Shown piece after piece: positions 7,635 through 15,201 of a DNA stretch of 64,000 nt (positions are counted from its first letter, which is position 1; each line of letters opens with the position of its first letter). Made by a program: the position numbers and the translations under genes. Source of the DNA: JBBWZH01 sp035544115 (lineage in GTDB: Bacteria; Actinomycetota; Actinomycetes; Mycobacteriales; CADCTP01); assembly GCA_963714145.1 (NCBI GenBank), contig OY970235.1:1-64000 (forward strand). The letters run 5' to 3'. The notes under the pieces were generated by a model. The model did no database searches. It was not told the origin of the DNA and saw only the letters and a program-made list of their open reading frames with translations.

Positions 7635-8492
7635 TTGCTGAGCTGGCCGCTGGCCTGGGTGGACGGGCCGGTGCCGGCCCGGTTGCCGACCGCCGCCCAC
7701 CGTGGCCCGCTGGCCGAGGCGGAGTCTGACCGGCTGCTGCTGCGGGTCCCACCGATCGGCCGGTTCCTGGTGCGGCCGGACGGCCCGGTGCGGGTCCAGC
7801 GCGGGTATCCGGTCAGCGACGCGGACGTCGCCTGCTTCGTCGGCGGCTCGGTCGGTGCCGCCGCGTTGCTGCTGCGCGGGATGCTGACGATGCGCGCGGC
7901 GGCCGTCTCGGTGGCCGGCGCCGGGGTGCTGATCTGTGGCCCGTCCGCCGCCGGCAAGTCGGTGCTCGCCGGCGCGCTGGCCGCCCGCGGCCATCCGGTC
8001 CTGGCCGACCGGATCGGCCTGGTCACCGGCATCCCCCCGGCGTCCCCCGGCGGTGTGCCGCCGCCGGGCGCCGGGGTCGGGTTGGCGGTGGTGCCGGTCG
8101 ATCCGCAGGTGCAGTTGTGGCCGGACGCGGCCGAGTTGCTCGGGCTGCCGCCCGGCGCTGGCCGGATCGTCCGGCCGGTGCTGGCCCGGCGGGCGTTCCG
8201 GCTCGGCCCGCCGCCCGGCCCGGCTCCGCTCCGGCTCGTCCTCGGGTTGTCGCTGGCGACCCGGCGCTCGCTGGAGCTGACCGAGGTCGGCGGCGGTACC
8301 GCCGCCGGCCGGCTCGCCGCGCTGGTCGGCCAGGAATGGCACGAGCGGCTGGTCGGACCGCTCGGCCGCGCCGCCGACCGGTTCCGCTGGCTGGCCGCGC
8401 TGGCCGGTGTCCGGCTGGTGCTGATCGCCGGGCACCGCGGCGGGATCCCGCCGGCCGAGCTGGCGGCCCGGGTGGAGGGCGTCCTCGGGTGA
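7635..8492 (+). CDS. HPr-kinase-like lasso protein 2
   Basis: A 285-residue protein with P-loop GPSAAGKS at about 102-109 after a VSVAGAGVLIC strand, followed by a short acidic segment (VLADRIG). The overall layout is that of the HPr-kinase-like family, but the LHAS-type motif before the P-loop is replaced by TMRAAAV. It may therefore have a different target or be a partner subunit. The start is TTG, chosen because GAGGAG sits 7 nt upstream and no in-frame ATG or GTG has a comparable site. Its stop overlaps the sulfotransferase start (GTGA), so the two are probably translated together. Confidence 0.65.
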   Translation: MLSWPLAWVDGPVPARLPTAAHRGPLAEAESDRLLLRVPPIGRFLVRPDGPVRVQRGYPVSDADVACFVGGSVGAAALLLRGMLTMRAAAVSVAGAGVLICGPSAAGKSVLAGALAARGHPVLADRIGLVTGIPPASPGGVPPPGAGVGLAVVPVDPQVQLWPDAAELLGLPPGAGRIVRPVLARRAFRLGPPPGPAPLRLVLGLSLATRRSLELTEVGGGTAAGRLAALVGQEWHERLVGPLGRAADRFRWLAALAGVRLVLIAGHRGGIPPAELAARVEGVLG

Positions 8493-9319
8493 CCGGCACC
8501 ACCTGCTGGCTCGCGTCGTACCCGAAGTCCGGCAATACCTGGCTCCGGGCGGTGTACGCGGCCGCGACCACCGGCGCCGAGGTGGACCTCGATCACCTGG
8601 CCGGCGGCGGCGTCCCGGCCAACCGCGAACTGCTCGACACCGCGCTCGGCCTGGCCACGTCCGACCTGACCGTGGCCGAGCTGGAGGTGATCCGGCCGCG
8701 GGCGGACGAGGTGCTGGCCGGGCTGCCGGCCCGGTCGGTGCGCAAGGTGCACGACGCGTTCACCGTCGGCGCCGCCGGCGAGACGATCGTCTCGGTGGCC
8801 GCCAGTCGCGGGGCGATCTACGTGCTGCGCGACCCCCGGGACGTGGCCGTCTCGCTGGCGGTGCACCTCGACCGTCCGATCGAGTTCGCCGTGGGCCGGA
8901 TGGCCGACCCGGAGGCTGTGCTCGGCCGGCAGTCGGGCGGCATCGGCGCGCATGTCGAACAGCGGGTCGGCACCTGGTCCGGACACGTGCTGAGCTGGCT
9001 GGAGCAGGACCGGCTACCGGTACACCTGCTCCGCTACGAGGACGCGATCGCCGATCCGGTCGGCACGTTCGGCCCGGCGCTCCGGTTCGCCGGCCTCGAC
9101 CTGACCGAGGCCGAGATCGCCGCGGCGGTCGAGCGGGCCGCGTTCGGAAACCTGGCCAGGCAGGAGGCCGTCCACGGCTTCCGGGAGGGGTCCCGCCCGA
9201 GCACCCCGTTCTTCCGGCGCGGCCAGGCCGGGGCCTGGCGGGACGAGCTGCCGCCGGAGCTGGCCGCGGAAATCGTCCGGATCCATGGCCCGGTGATGGC
9301 CAACTATGGTTACCTCTGA
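8489..9319 (+). CDS. PAPS-dependent sulfotransferase of the lasso cluster
   Basis: A 276-residue cytosolic-type sulfotransferase. The phosphosulfate loop YPKSGNTW is at residues 11-18, and IYVLRDPRDVAVSLAVH near residue 110 is the 3'-phosphate-binding motif. RKGQ-type C-terminal motifs are represented by FFRRGQAGAWRDEL. It would move sulfate from PAPS to a hydroxyl or amine. In this setting the likely acceptor is a Ser or Thr of the lasso core, or the phosphate/nucleotide tag added by the other enzymes; that is inference. Translationally coupled to kinase 2 by a 4-nt overlap. Confidence 0.85.
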   Translation: MTGTTCWLASYPKSGNTWLRAVYAAATTGAEVDLDHLAGGGVPANRELLDTALGLATSDLTVAELEVIRPRADEVLAGLPARSVRKVHDAFTVGAAGETIVSVAASRGAIYVLRDPRDVAVSLAVHLDRPIEFAVGRMADPEAVLGRQSGGIGAHVEQRVGTWSGHVLSWLEQDRLPVHLLRYEDAIADPVGTFGPALRFAGLDLTEAEIAAAVERAAFGNLARQEAVHGFREGSRPSTPFFRRGQAGAWRDELPPELAAEIVRIHGPVMANYGYL

Positions 9320-9333
9320 GTCAGTGATCAACT

Positions 9334-9345
9334 ACTCTACGTTAC
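9334..9345 (+). promoter_or_regulatory. Cluster motif ACTCTACGTTAC before the PqqD-like gene
   Basis: This 12-mer directly abuts the ATG at 9346 and matches the motif copies at 6170-6181 and 7591-7602. TACTCT or TACGTT inside it could serve as a -10 box. If so, the message would begin inside the annotated gene and a downstream GTG at 9368 might be the real start. Confidence 0.35.
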
Positions 9346-9636
9346 ATGTCACTAGGACCCTCCACTGTGCTGGTGCGCAGCGCCGAGCCGCTCACGGCCG
9401 CCATCGGCGATGAGATCGTGATGCTGGACGCCACCCAGGGCTGCTACTTCGGCCTGGACCCCAGCGGCGCCGCGATCTGGACCCTGCTGGAAACGCCCAG
9501 GTCGGTGGCCGACCTGTGCGCCGAACTGGTCCGGCGCTACGACGTCACGCCGGAGCGGTGCCGCAGCGAGGTGCTCTTCTTCCTGCACGAGCTGTGCGAC
9601 GCCGGCCTGGTCCAGACGGTCGACGAGCTGCCCTAG
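9346..9636 (+). CDS. PqqD-like lasso precursor recognition protein (B1)
   Basis: A 96-residue PqqD/RRE-fold protein. Such B1 proteins bind the leader's aromatic-x2-Pro-x-Leu motif and deliver the precursor to the B2 protease. The pattern IVMLDATQGCYFGLDPSGAAIW followed by TPRSVADLCAELVRRYDV is typical: strand-rich start, then a winged-helix-like helical part. It is separated from the B2 domain by six genes, whereas B1 and B2 are usually adjacent. The ATG at 9346 lacks a ribosome site; a GTG at 9368 would drop seven residues and still keep the whole fold. Confidence 0.85.
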   Translation: MSLGPSTVLVRSAEPLTAAIGDEIVMLDATQGCYFGLDPSGAAIWTLLETPRSVADLCAELVRRYDVTPERCRSEVLFFLHELCDAGLVQTVDELP

Positions 9637-9720
9637 ACCTGCCGACCCGGTCGGCGGCCCGGCCGAGCCGGGCGAGTTGCCCCGGCCGTGCCAGCCGTGC
9701 CAGCCGGGCGGGCCGGGCGG

Positions 9721-11202
9721 CTACCCGCCGGGCCAGTCGAGGATGAGGCGGGTGTGCCGCTTGGCGACGACGACGGCGCCCGGTTCGGCCGGCGCCGGCT
9801 CGGTGCCGGGCGGGTAGGCCCGGATCCGGAGTCGGGTGGTGCCCGGCCGGCCGGCATCGGCCCAGGCCCGGACCTGGTCGGCGAGCCGCCGCGCCAGGTC
9901 GGGTCCGTCCGGCCCGTGCCCGCGGGCCACCAGTGCCGGCCCGGCGGTGGAGCCGTCGGCGGCACTGCCGCGGCCGGCGGGCGGGTCGACGCTGCCGCCG
10001 GCACCGGCCAGGATGGCGAGGCTGGCCGGGCCGACCAGGCCGAGCGTGGCCGCGTGCCCGGCGAAGGCGAACAGCGGCGGCACCAGCCTCCGCTCGACCG
10101 CCGGTCCGAGCGCGGACAGCCCGCAGTAGTCCGGTTCGTGCAGCGCCAGCCAGAGCGACAGGCCGGTCCACACCTCGTGCTGCTCCAGCGGCACGCCGAC
10201 CGGTACCGGCACGCCCGGGCCGGCCAGAGCGGCGTACAGGGCGTCGGTGTCCAGTTCCCGGTCGTCGTCCAGGGCGATGAACAGGCCGGCGACGTCGCCG
10301 AGCCGGCGCGGCCCGCCGGGCTCGGCCATCGCCCCGCGCAGCGGCATGAACCCGCCGTCGATCACCGAGACCGACCGCCAGCCGGCACCATCCGGTTCGA
10401 GCCCGACCGACCGCTGCATCCCGCGGATCGCGAGCGGCAGCACCAGCCGGCCGCCGGCGGCCAACTGCTGGTGCCAGGCCGGCGCCAGGTCCCAGGCTCC
10501 GGCGGTCACGATGATCCGGTCGAAGGTCCCGCCGGCCGGGTCGCCATCCGCCCCGTCCGCGCACACCACCCGCACCGGACCCGCGCCGGCAACCGCGGCC
10601 CCGTCCGCTCCCGGCCGGCCCGGCTCGGCGGCTACCGGCCGGCCCAGCCCGGCGGCTGCCGGCCGGCCCAGCCCGGCGGCTGCCGGCCGGCCCAGCCCGG
10701 CGGCTGCCGGACCACCGGGCTCGGCGGCCGTCCCGGTCGGCCCGGCCCCGGCCACCGGCGGCCCCCCGCCGGCTCCGGGTCGGCCGGTCTCGGTCCGGCC
10801 GGCGGCAGCGAGGTGGGCGCGGGCCTGGTCGGCCAGCTCGGGGTCCACGTCGATGGTCAGCACCTGGCCGGACGGGCCGACCAGCTCGGCCAGCAGGGCG
10901 GCGTTGTAGCCGGTGCCGGCGCCGATCTCGAGCACCCGGTGGCCGGGCCGCACGTCCAGCTGTTCCAGCATCAGCGCCATGATCGCCGGCTGCGAGGACG
11001 AGCTGAGCGGCCGGCCATCGGCCGCCCACTTGGTCACGATCGCCTCGTCGGCGTACGCCTCGGGCAGCTCGGTACCGGGTAGGAAGAGGTGCCGGGGCAC
11101 CGTGCGGAAGGCATGCTCGACGGCTGGGGTCTGGATCAGTCCGGCAGCGAGCAACGAGTCGACGAGGGTGTGCCGCAGTGCCGTGGCGTCGCCGGAGACC
11201 AT
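9721..11202 (-). CDS. Protein-L-isoaspartate O-methyltransferase homologue, RiPP-associated type
   Basis: A 493-residue PIMT homologue. Motif I VLEIGAGTGYNAALLAE is near residues 90-105, preceded by SSSSQPAIMALMLEQL, the PIMT substrate-loop region. It has a long C-terminal extension ending TRLRIRAYPPG...KRHTRLILDWP, which is typical of PIMT relatives found in peptide natural-product clusters rather than the 220-residue repair enzyme. Such enzymes methylate an Asp side chain, which then collapses to an aspartimide. Both lasso cores contain Asp-Gly, the best sequence for that chemistry. The gene is convergent with B1, 84 bp apart, so membership of the cluster is likely but not proven. A 24-bp repeat expands the middle of the methyltransferase domain. 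Confidence 0.8.
   Translation of the reverse strand: MVSGDATALRHTLVDSLLAAGLIQTPAVEHAFRTVPRHLFLPGTELPEAYADEAIVTKWAADGRPLSSSSQPAIMALMLEQLDVRPGHRVLEIGAGTGYNAALLAELVGPSGQVLTIDVDPELADQARAHLAAAGRTETGRPGAGGGPPVAGAGPTGTAAEPGGPAAAGLGRPAAAGLGRPAAAGLGRPVAAEPGRPGADGAAVAGAGPVRVVCADGADGDPAGGTFDRIIVTAGAWDLAPAWHQQLAAGGRLVLPLAIRGMQRSVGLEPDGAGWRSVSVIDGGFMPLRGAMAEPGGPRRLGDVAGLFIALDDDRELDTDALYAALAGPGVPVPVGVPLEQHEVWTGLSLWLALHEPDYCGLSALGPAVERRLVPPLFAFAGHAATLGLVGPASLAILAGAGGSVDPPAGRGSAADGSTAGPALVARGHGPDGPDLARRLADQVRAWADAGRPGTTRLRIRAYPPGTEPAPAEPGAVVVAKRHTRLILDWPGG
10620..10725 (-). repeat. 24-bp in-frame tandem repeat in the PIMT gene
   Basis: About four copies of a 24-bp unit (on the plus strand GGCGGCTGCCGGCCGGCCCA followed by GCCC) encode AAAGLGRP repeated in the PIMT homologue between motif I and the post-motif segment VRVVCADGADG. 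Flanking Pro/Gly/Ala-rich residues extend the insertion to roughly 70 residues. Confidence 0.9.
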
Positions 11203-11263
11203 CCGGGGAAACTAGCGGATCGCGCGGTCCCACCGGGCTGCTACCCGGGGTAGCATCCAGGGT

Positions 11264-11488
11264 ATGAAGGTCAGTGTGAGCCTGCCCGAGGACGACGTCG
11301 AGTTTCTCGACGACTATGCCCGGACGCAGGGCTACGACTCGCGCTCGGCCGTGTTGCAGAAGGCGGTCGGGCTGCTCCGCTCGGCTGATCTCGCCGACGC
11401 CTACGCCGACGCCTGGCAGCGATGGGCCGACGGCGAGGACGCGGAGGGCGCCGCGGCCTGGGATACGGCTGTGGCAGACGGCATCTAG
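11264..11488 (+). CDS. Ribbon-helix-helix antitoxin (MazE/CopG-like)
   Basis: A 74-residue protein whose N-terminus, MKVSVSLPEDDVEFLDDYARTQGYDSRSAVLQKAV, has the beta-strand then two-helix pattern of the RHH fold. The acidic tail (DGEDAEGAAAWDTA) would wrap and neutralise the toxin. It is followed after 4 bp by a MazF/PemK-like toxin gene, the standard antitoxin-first order, which permits autoregulation by the complex. Confidence 0.8.
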   Translation: MKVSVSLPEDDVEFLDDYARTQGYDSRSAVLQKAVGLLRSADLADAYADAWQRWADGEDAEGAAAWDTAVADGI

Positions 11489-11492
11489 GCCG

Positions 11493-11840
11493 GTGCGCCG
11501 GGGCGAGATCCGGGCCGTCGACTTCGAGCCGGTCCGCGGGTCGGAAGCGAGCAAGATCCGGCCGGCGGTGATCGTGAGCAACGACGCGGCCAACGCCACC
11601 GCCGCCCGGCTGGGCCGCGGGGTGATCACCGTGGTGCCGGTGACGTCCAGCGTCGAGCGGGTGTACCCGTTCCAGGTGGTGCTCCGGGCCGGGCACACCG
11701 GGCTGCCGCACGACTCGAAAGCGCAGGCCGAGCAGGTCCGCTCGGTGGCGGTGGAGCGGATCGGCCGCCGGCTCGGCACGCTGCCGCCGGCCCTGATCGG
11801 CCAGCTGGACCAGGCCCTGCGGCTGCACCTGGGGCTCTAG
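11493..11840 (+). CDS. MazF/PemK-family endoribonuclease toxin
   Basis: A 115-residue MazF-type protein that would cleave mRNA at short sequences when its antitoxin decays. RRGEIRAVDFEPVRGSEASKIRPAVIVSND is the family's N-terminal signature: the RGEI strand, then RP.VIVSN. TVVPVTSSVERVYPFQVVL and AQAEQVRSV follow in the usual order, with the catalytic Arg and Thr regions intact. GTG at 11493 chosen, 4 bp after the antitoxin stop. Confidence 0.88.
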   Translation: MRRGEIRAVDFEPVRGSEASKIRPAVIVSNDAANATAARLGRGVITVVPVTSSVERVYPFQVVLRAGHTGLPHDSKAQAEQVRSVAVERIGRRLGTLPPALIGQLDQALRLHLGL

Positions 11841-11842
11841 TC

Positions 11843-11886
11843 GTCAACCAGCGTTGACAACATGTGGCTCGTCAACCTAGATTGAC
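11843..11886 (+). promoter_or_regulatory. Twin 16-bp operators with a leaderless-type promoter for the HTH/Clp-N pair
   Basis: GTCAACCAGCGTTGAC (11843-11858) is a perfect palindrome, and GTCAACCTAGATTGAC (11871-11886) repeats it with one arm mismatch, centres 28 bp apart. The first contains a perfect -35 TTGACA (11854-11859). The second contains TAGATT (11878-11883), a TANNNT -10 box with an 18-bp spacer, and the ATG lies 7 nt beyond. Binding of the downstream HTH protein would block the promoter, suggesting autorepression; the message would be leaderless. Confidence 0.75.
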
Positions 11887-11890
11887 AGGC

Positions 11891-12127
11891 ATGACCGAAG
11901 CAACGAAGTTGGCCACCGCGGCCGGCAGCACCGACCCCGCCGTGGGGCTGCGTGCCGTGCTCGCGCTGCGCCGGCTGCTGGAGACACTGGAGGTCCTGCA
12001 GGTCGACAACGCCCGCGAGCGGGGTTGGTCCTGGCAGGCGATCGCGGACACGCTCGGCGTCAGCCGGCAGGCCGTCCACAAGAAGCATGCCGGTCGGGCG
12101 GACGCCCGGCTGGCTCGGGAGGCGTGA
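11891..12127 (+). CDS. Small helix-turn-helix DNA-binding protein
   Basis: A 78-residue protein with one HTH near the C-terminus (RGWSWQAIADTLGVSRQAVHKKHAGR), likely a dimer through the upstream LRAVLALRRLLETLEVLQVDNA helix. No ribosome site precedes the ATG, consistent with a leaderless message. Two palindromes sit immediately upstream. The stop overlaps the start of the Clp-N gene (TGATG), a pairing common in actinobacteria. The likely role is repressor of its own operon, with the partner sensing or delivering it for proteolysis. Confidence 0.8.
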   Translation: MTEATKLATAAGSTDPAVGLRAVLALRRLLETLEVLQVDNARERGWSWQAIADTLGVSRQAVHKKHAGRADARLAREA

Positions 12128-12750
12128 TGTTCGAGCGGTTCACCGATTCGGCCCGGATGGTCGTCCGGGGCGCGCAGGAGGAGGCGCGCGAGCTGCGCCA
12201 CGACCATGTCGGCACCGAGCACCTGCTGCTCGCGATGCTGAGACCGGAGACCGGGCTGGCCGCCCGGGTGCTGGCCGACGCCGGCATCCAGCGGGCCGAG
12301 GTGCTGGCCGGGATCACCCGCCTGATCGGCGAGCAGCGCCGGTTCCAGCCGGGCGACGCCGAGGCGCTGCGGGCGATCGGCATCGACCTGGACGCGGTGG
12401 TGCAGGCGATCGAGGCGTCCTTCGGGCCGCAGGCGCTGAACCTGCCGCCGGAGGTCCGCCGCCGGCACCGGCTGGACCCGCGCCAGGTGCTGCGCCGGCG
12501 CCGCCGCAACGGCCCGCCCAGCCGGCCGCGGGGCGGCCATATCGCGTTCGCGCCGCGCAGCAAGAAGGTGCTGGAGCTGTCGCTGCGCGAGTCGCTCCGG
12601 CTCAAGTCCAAGAACATCGGCAGCGAGCACATGCTGCTCGGCCTGCTCCGGGAGGGTGAGGGGCTGGCCGCCCGGATCCTGGTCGACACCGGCCACCCGC
12701 TGGACGACCTGCGCCTGCGGGTCATCGCCGCGCTCGCCACCGCCGCGTAG
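12127..12750 (+). CDS. Clp N-domain protein (ClpC-N repeats, no ATPase)
   Basis: A 207-residue protein with two Clp-N repeats: MFERFTDSARMVVRGAQEEARELRHDHVGTEHLLLAML at the start and RSKKVLELSLRESLRLKSKNIGSEHMLLGLLREGEG near residues 145-185. A basic linker (RRRHRLDPRQVLRRRRR) separates them. It lacks AAA+ motifs, so it cannot unfold proteins itself and probably acts as an adaptor or stress sensor. It is co-translated with the HTH protein through a 1-nt overlap. Confidence 0.85.
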   Translation: MFERFTDSARMVVRGAQEEARELRHDHVGTEHLLLAMLRPETGLAARVLADAGIQRAEVLAGITRLIGEQRRFQPGDAEALRAIGIDLDAVVQAIEASFGPQALNLPPEVRRRHRLDPRQVLRRRRRNGPPSRPRGGHIAFAPRSKKVLELSLRESLRLKSKNIGSEHMLLGLLREGEGLAARILVDTGHPLDDLRLRVIAALATAA

Positions 12751-12758
12751 CCGGGCCG

Positions 12759-12778
12759 GCTGCCGCCCGGGCGGCAGC
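12759..12778. terminator. Bidirectional terminator hairpin
   Basis: A perfect 20-bp palindrome, GCTGCCGCCC then GGGCGGCAGC, sits between the convergent Clp-N and PEP-mutase-family genes, abutting both stops. It could terminate either transcript. Confidence 0.65.
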
Positions 12779-13594
12779 TCAGCGGGTGTACGCGGACGAG
12801 ACCGCGGTGTGGCCGGTGCCGGCCAGCCGGTAGAACGAGTAGGTGCCCTGGTCCAGCAGTTCCCGCGCGGCGGTGGCGACCGCGCCGGCGGCGACCAGGC
12901 TGAACGCCCCACCGACGGAGATCCGGGCCACGCCGGCGCCGGCGAGTTCGGCCACCGTCGGCCCGCCGGGCCAGGTCAGCACGTTCACCGGGCGGTCGAC
13001 CGCGGCGACCACCTGGCGGATGTCGGCCAGTTCCACCAGCCCGGGGGCGTAGAGCACGTCCGCGCCGGCCTCCTGGTACGCCTGCAGCCGGCCGATCGTG
13101 TCGGCCAGGTCGGTGCGGCCGTGCAGGTAGTTCTCGGCCCGCGCGGTGAGCACCAGGTTGCCGGCCCGGGCCGCTTCGGCGGCGGCCCGCACCCGGTCGC
13201 GGGCCAGCCCGAGGTCGTGGATCGGGTCGTCGGCGTTGCGGGTGGAGTCCTCGATCGAGCAGCCGGCCAGGCCGGTCGCGGCGGCGGCGGTGACCGTCCG
13301 CGCCACCCCGGCCGGGTCGGCCGCGAAGCCGTCCTCGAGGTCGGCGGACACCGGCACCGCGACCGCCTCGATCAGCGCCGCGGCGTGCGCGAGGGCCTCG
13401 TCCCGGCTGACCGAACCGTCGAGGCGGCCGAGCGTGCCGGCGTACCCGCTGCTGGTGGTGGCCAGCGCGGCGAAGCCCAGGCTGGCCAGCAGCCGGGCCG
13501 AGCCCTGGTCCCACGGGTTGGGCATCAGCAGCGGGGTGCCCGGCACGTGCAGGGCCCGGAACCGGTCCGCCGGGTGGGTCAGGTCGCTGGGCAT
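12779..13594 (-). CDS. Isocitrate lyase / PEP mutase superfamily protein
   Basis: A 271-residue single-domain member of the ICL/PEP-mutase superfamily, which makes or breaks C-C or P-C bonds next to a carboxylate. VSADLEDGF and GCSIEDS carry the Mg2+-binding acidic residues, and LTARAENY matches the family's substrate-contact strand. The ATG at 13592-13594 was preferred over one 18 nt upstream because the conserved THPADRFRALH segment follows directly. The exact substrate cannot be read from the sequence: oxaloacetate hydrolase, methylisocitrate-lyase-like and phosphonate mutase functions all share these motifs. No phosphonate genes are nearby. Confidence 0.8.
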   Translation of the reverse strand: MPSDLTHPADRFRALHVPGTPLLMPNPWDQGSARLLASLGFAALATTSSGYAGTLGRLDGSVSRDEALAHAAALIEAVAVPVSADLEDGFAADPAGVARTVTAAAATGLAGCSIEDSTRNADDPIHDLGLARDRVRAAAEAARAGNLVLTARAENYLHGRTDLADTIGRLQAYQEAGADVLYAPGLVELADIRQVVAAVDRPVNVLTWPGGPTVAELAGAGVARISVGGAFSLVAAGAVATAARELLDQGTYSFYRLAGTGHTAVSSAYTR

Positions 13595-13637
13595 GCAGGC
13601 GACCCTACCCACCCGGCGGACCGGGGTTACCTGGCGG

Positions 13638-15086
13638 TCAGAACAGCGTGCAGGCCGCGCCGTTGAGGCTGAACGCGCTCGGGTTCGTGTTCGTCCCCGA
13701 GTAGGTGGCCTGGAAGCCCATGTTCGTGCTGCCGCCGGGGGCGATGGTGCCGTTGTAGCTGACGTTGGTCAGCGACACCGCCGTCCCGGCCTGGCTGGGC
13801 GTCGAGTTCCAGGCGTTGCTGACCGCCTGGTTGCCGGGGAACGAGAACCGCAGCACCCACCCGTTGATCGCGGTGGTGCCGTTGTTCCGGATCGTGATGC
13901 TGGTGGTGAAGCCGGTGTTCCAGGTGTTGGCCGTGTAGTTCACCGCGCAGCCGGCACCACCGCCGGGCGTGGTGGTCGGTGGCGTGGTTGGCGGCGTGGT
14001 GGTGGTGGTACCGCCGAGCGCGGTGTTGACCGCGTTGTACGCCGGCTTGGGCTGGTACTGGTCGCCGAACAGCAGCGCCGCGCCCTGGCCGGAGAACACG
14101 CCCGGGATCCAGGAGTCGGGGTCGCCGACGCCCCAGACGGTGATGCCGACGCACCGGGCCACCGCGAGGCAGGCGTTGGTGACCGCGACGTACTCGTTGG
14201 CCTGCTGGTTGAGCCGGGCGGTGTCGGACGGCGTGTTCATCCGGATGTCCAGCTCGGTGATCGCCACGTCCAGCCCGAGGTTGGCGAACCGCTGGATGTT
14301 CTGCTGCATGGTCGAGGGCACCTGACCGAGGATCAGGTGCGCCTGGATGCCGATGCCGTCCAGCGGCACGCCCTGCGCCAGCAGCGACTGGGCCAGGTTG
14401 AACATCGCGGTGCTCTTGGCGTTGACGCCGTCGGTGTTGAAGTCGTTGATGTAGAGCTTCGCGGTCGGGTCGGCGGCCCGGGCGAACCGCAGCGCGTCTG
14501 CGATGTAGCCGTCACCCAGCGTGGTCTGCCACTTCGACTGCCGCCGGGTGCCGTCCTCGTTGAACGGCTCGTTCACCACGTCCCAGGCGAACACCTTGCC
14601 GACGTAGTGCCCGGCCACGTTGGCGATGTGGTTCTGCATGATCGCCCGCAGCTGGGTGGCGTTGAAGTTGCCGTTGTTCAGCCAGTTCGGCAGCTGGCTG
14701 TGCCAGACCAGGGTGTGCCCGCGGACCTTCTGGTTGTGCGCCACGGCGAAGTTCACGATCGCGTCGCCGGCGCCGAAGCTGAACTGGTTCTGGTTCGGCT
14801 CGGTGGCGTCGACCTTCATCTCGTTGCCGGGCGTGACCACGTTGAACTCGGTGCCGGCGACCTGGGTGTAGACGCCGCCGGCGGCGACCCGCTGGCCCTC
14901 CAGCGCGGTGCCGAAATACTTGCCCTTCGCCGCGGCGAGCTGACCCAGCGGGGTCGCCGCCGACGCGGAGCTCTGGACGACGACGGCGGCGCCGAGGGTG
15001 ACCGCGGCGACCGCCAGGCCCGCGCCCACCGACCGGCGCCAGCGGCCCCGGTCGGTGCGTAGGCGCTCAGGAACGGCAGGTGTCAT
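13638..15086 (-). CDS. Secreted GH10 endo-1,4-beta-xylanase with CBM2
   Basis: A 482-residue modular enzyme. A signal peptide (RWRRSVGAGLAVAAVTLGAA, cleavage near SASA-A) leads into a GH10 barrel. WDVVNEPF carries the acid/base Glu and AITELDIRM the nucleophile Glu, with HTLVWHSQLP and GIGIQAHL also diagnostic. A TTTTTPPTTPPTTTPGGG linker joins a family 2 carbohydrate-binding module beginning GCAVNYTANTW and ending CTLF, with the terminal cysteine pair expected. It hydrolyses xylan outside the cell. A GGAGG site precedes the ATG. A LacI-type operator about 130 bp upstream suggests sugar-inducible control. Confidence 0.95.
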   Translation of the reverse strand: MTPAVPERLRTDRGRWRRSVGAGLAVAAVTLGAAVVVQSSASAATPLGQLAAAKGKYFGTALEGQRVAAGGVYTQVAGTEFNVVTPGNEMKVDATEPNQNQFSFGAGDAIVNFAVAHNQKVRGHTLVWHSQLPNWLNNGNFNATQLRAIMQNHIANVAGHYVGKVFAWDVVNEPFNEDGTRRQSKWQTTLGDGYIADALRFARAADPTAKLYINDFNTDGVNAKSTAMFNLAQSLLAQGVPLDGIGIQAHLILGQVPSTMQQNIQRFANLGLDVAITELDIRMNTPSDTARLNQQANEYVAVTNACLAVARCVGITVWGVGDPDSWIPGVFSGQGAALLFGDQYQPKPAYNAVNTALGGTTTTTPPTTPPTTTPGGGAGCAVNYTANTWNTGFTTSITIRNNGTTAINGWVLRFSFPGNQAVSNAWNSTPSQAGTAVSLTNVSYNGTIAPGGSTNMGFQATYSGTNTNPSAFSLNGAACTLF

Positions 15087-15201
15087 GGGGGAGCCTCCTC
15101 CTCGCTTCTGCCCGGCTCCCGCGCGCCGCTCACGGTGACGGTGTGAACTACCGGCCCTGTTCCGGAAGTGGAGTGGCTTCGCTGTCGGTCTTCGGCCGCT
15201 C

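Noticed and set aside
12779..13594. Phosphonate biosynthesis through PEP mutase
   Set aside because: No phosphonopyruvate decarboxylase or other phosphonate gene is present; the superfamily has many other functions.
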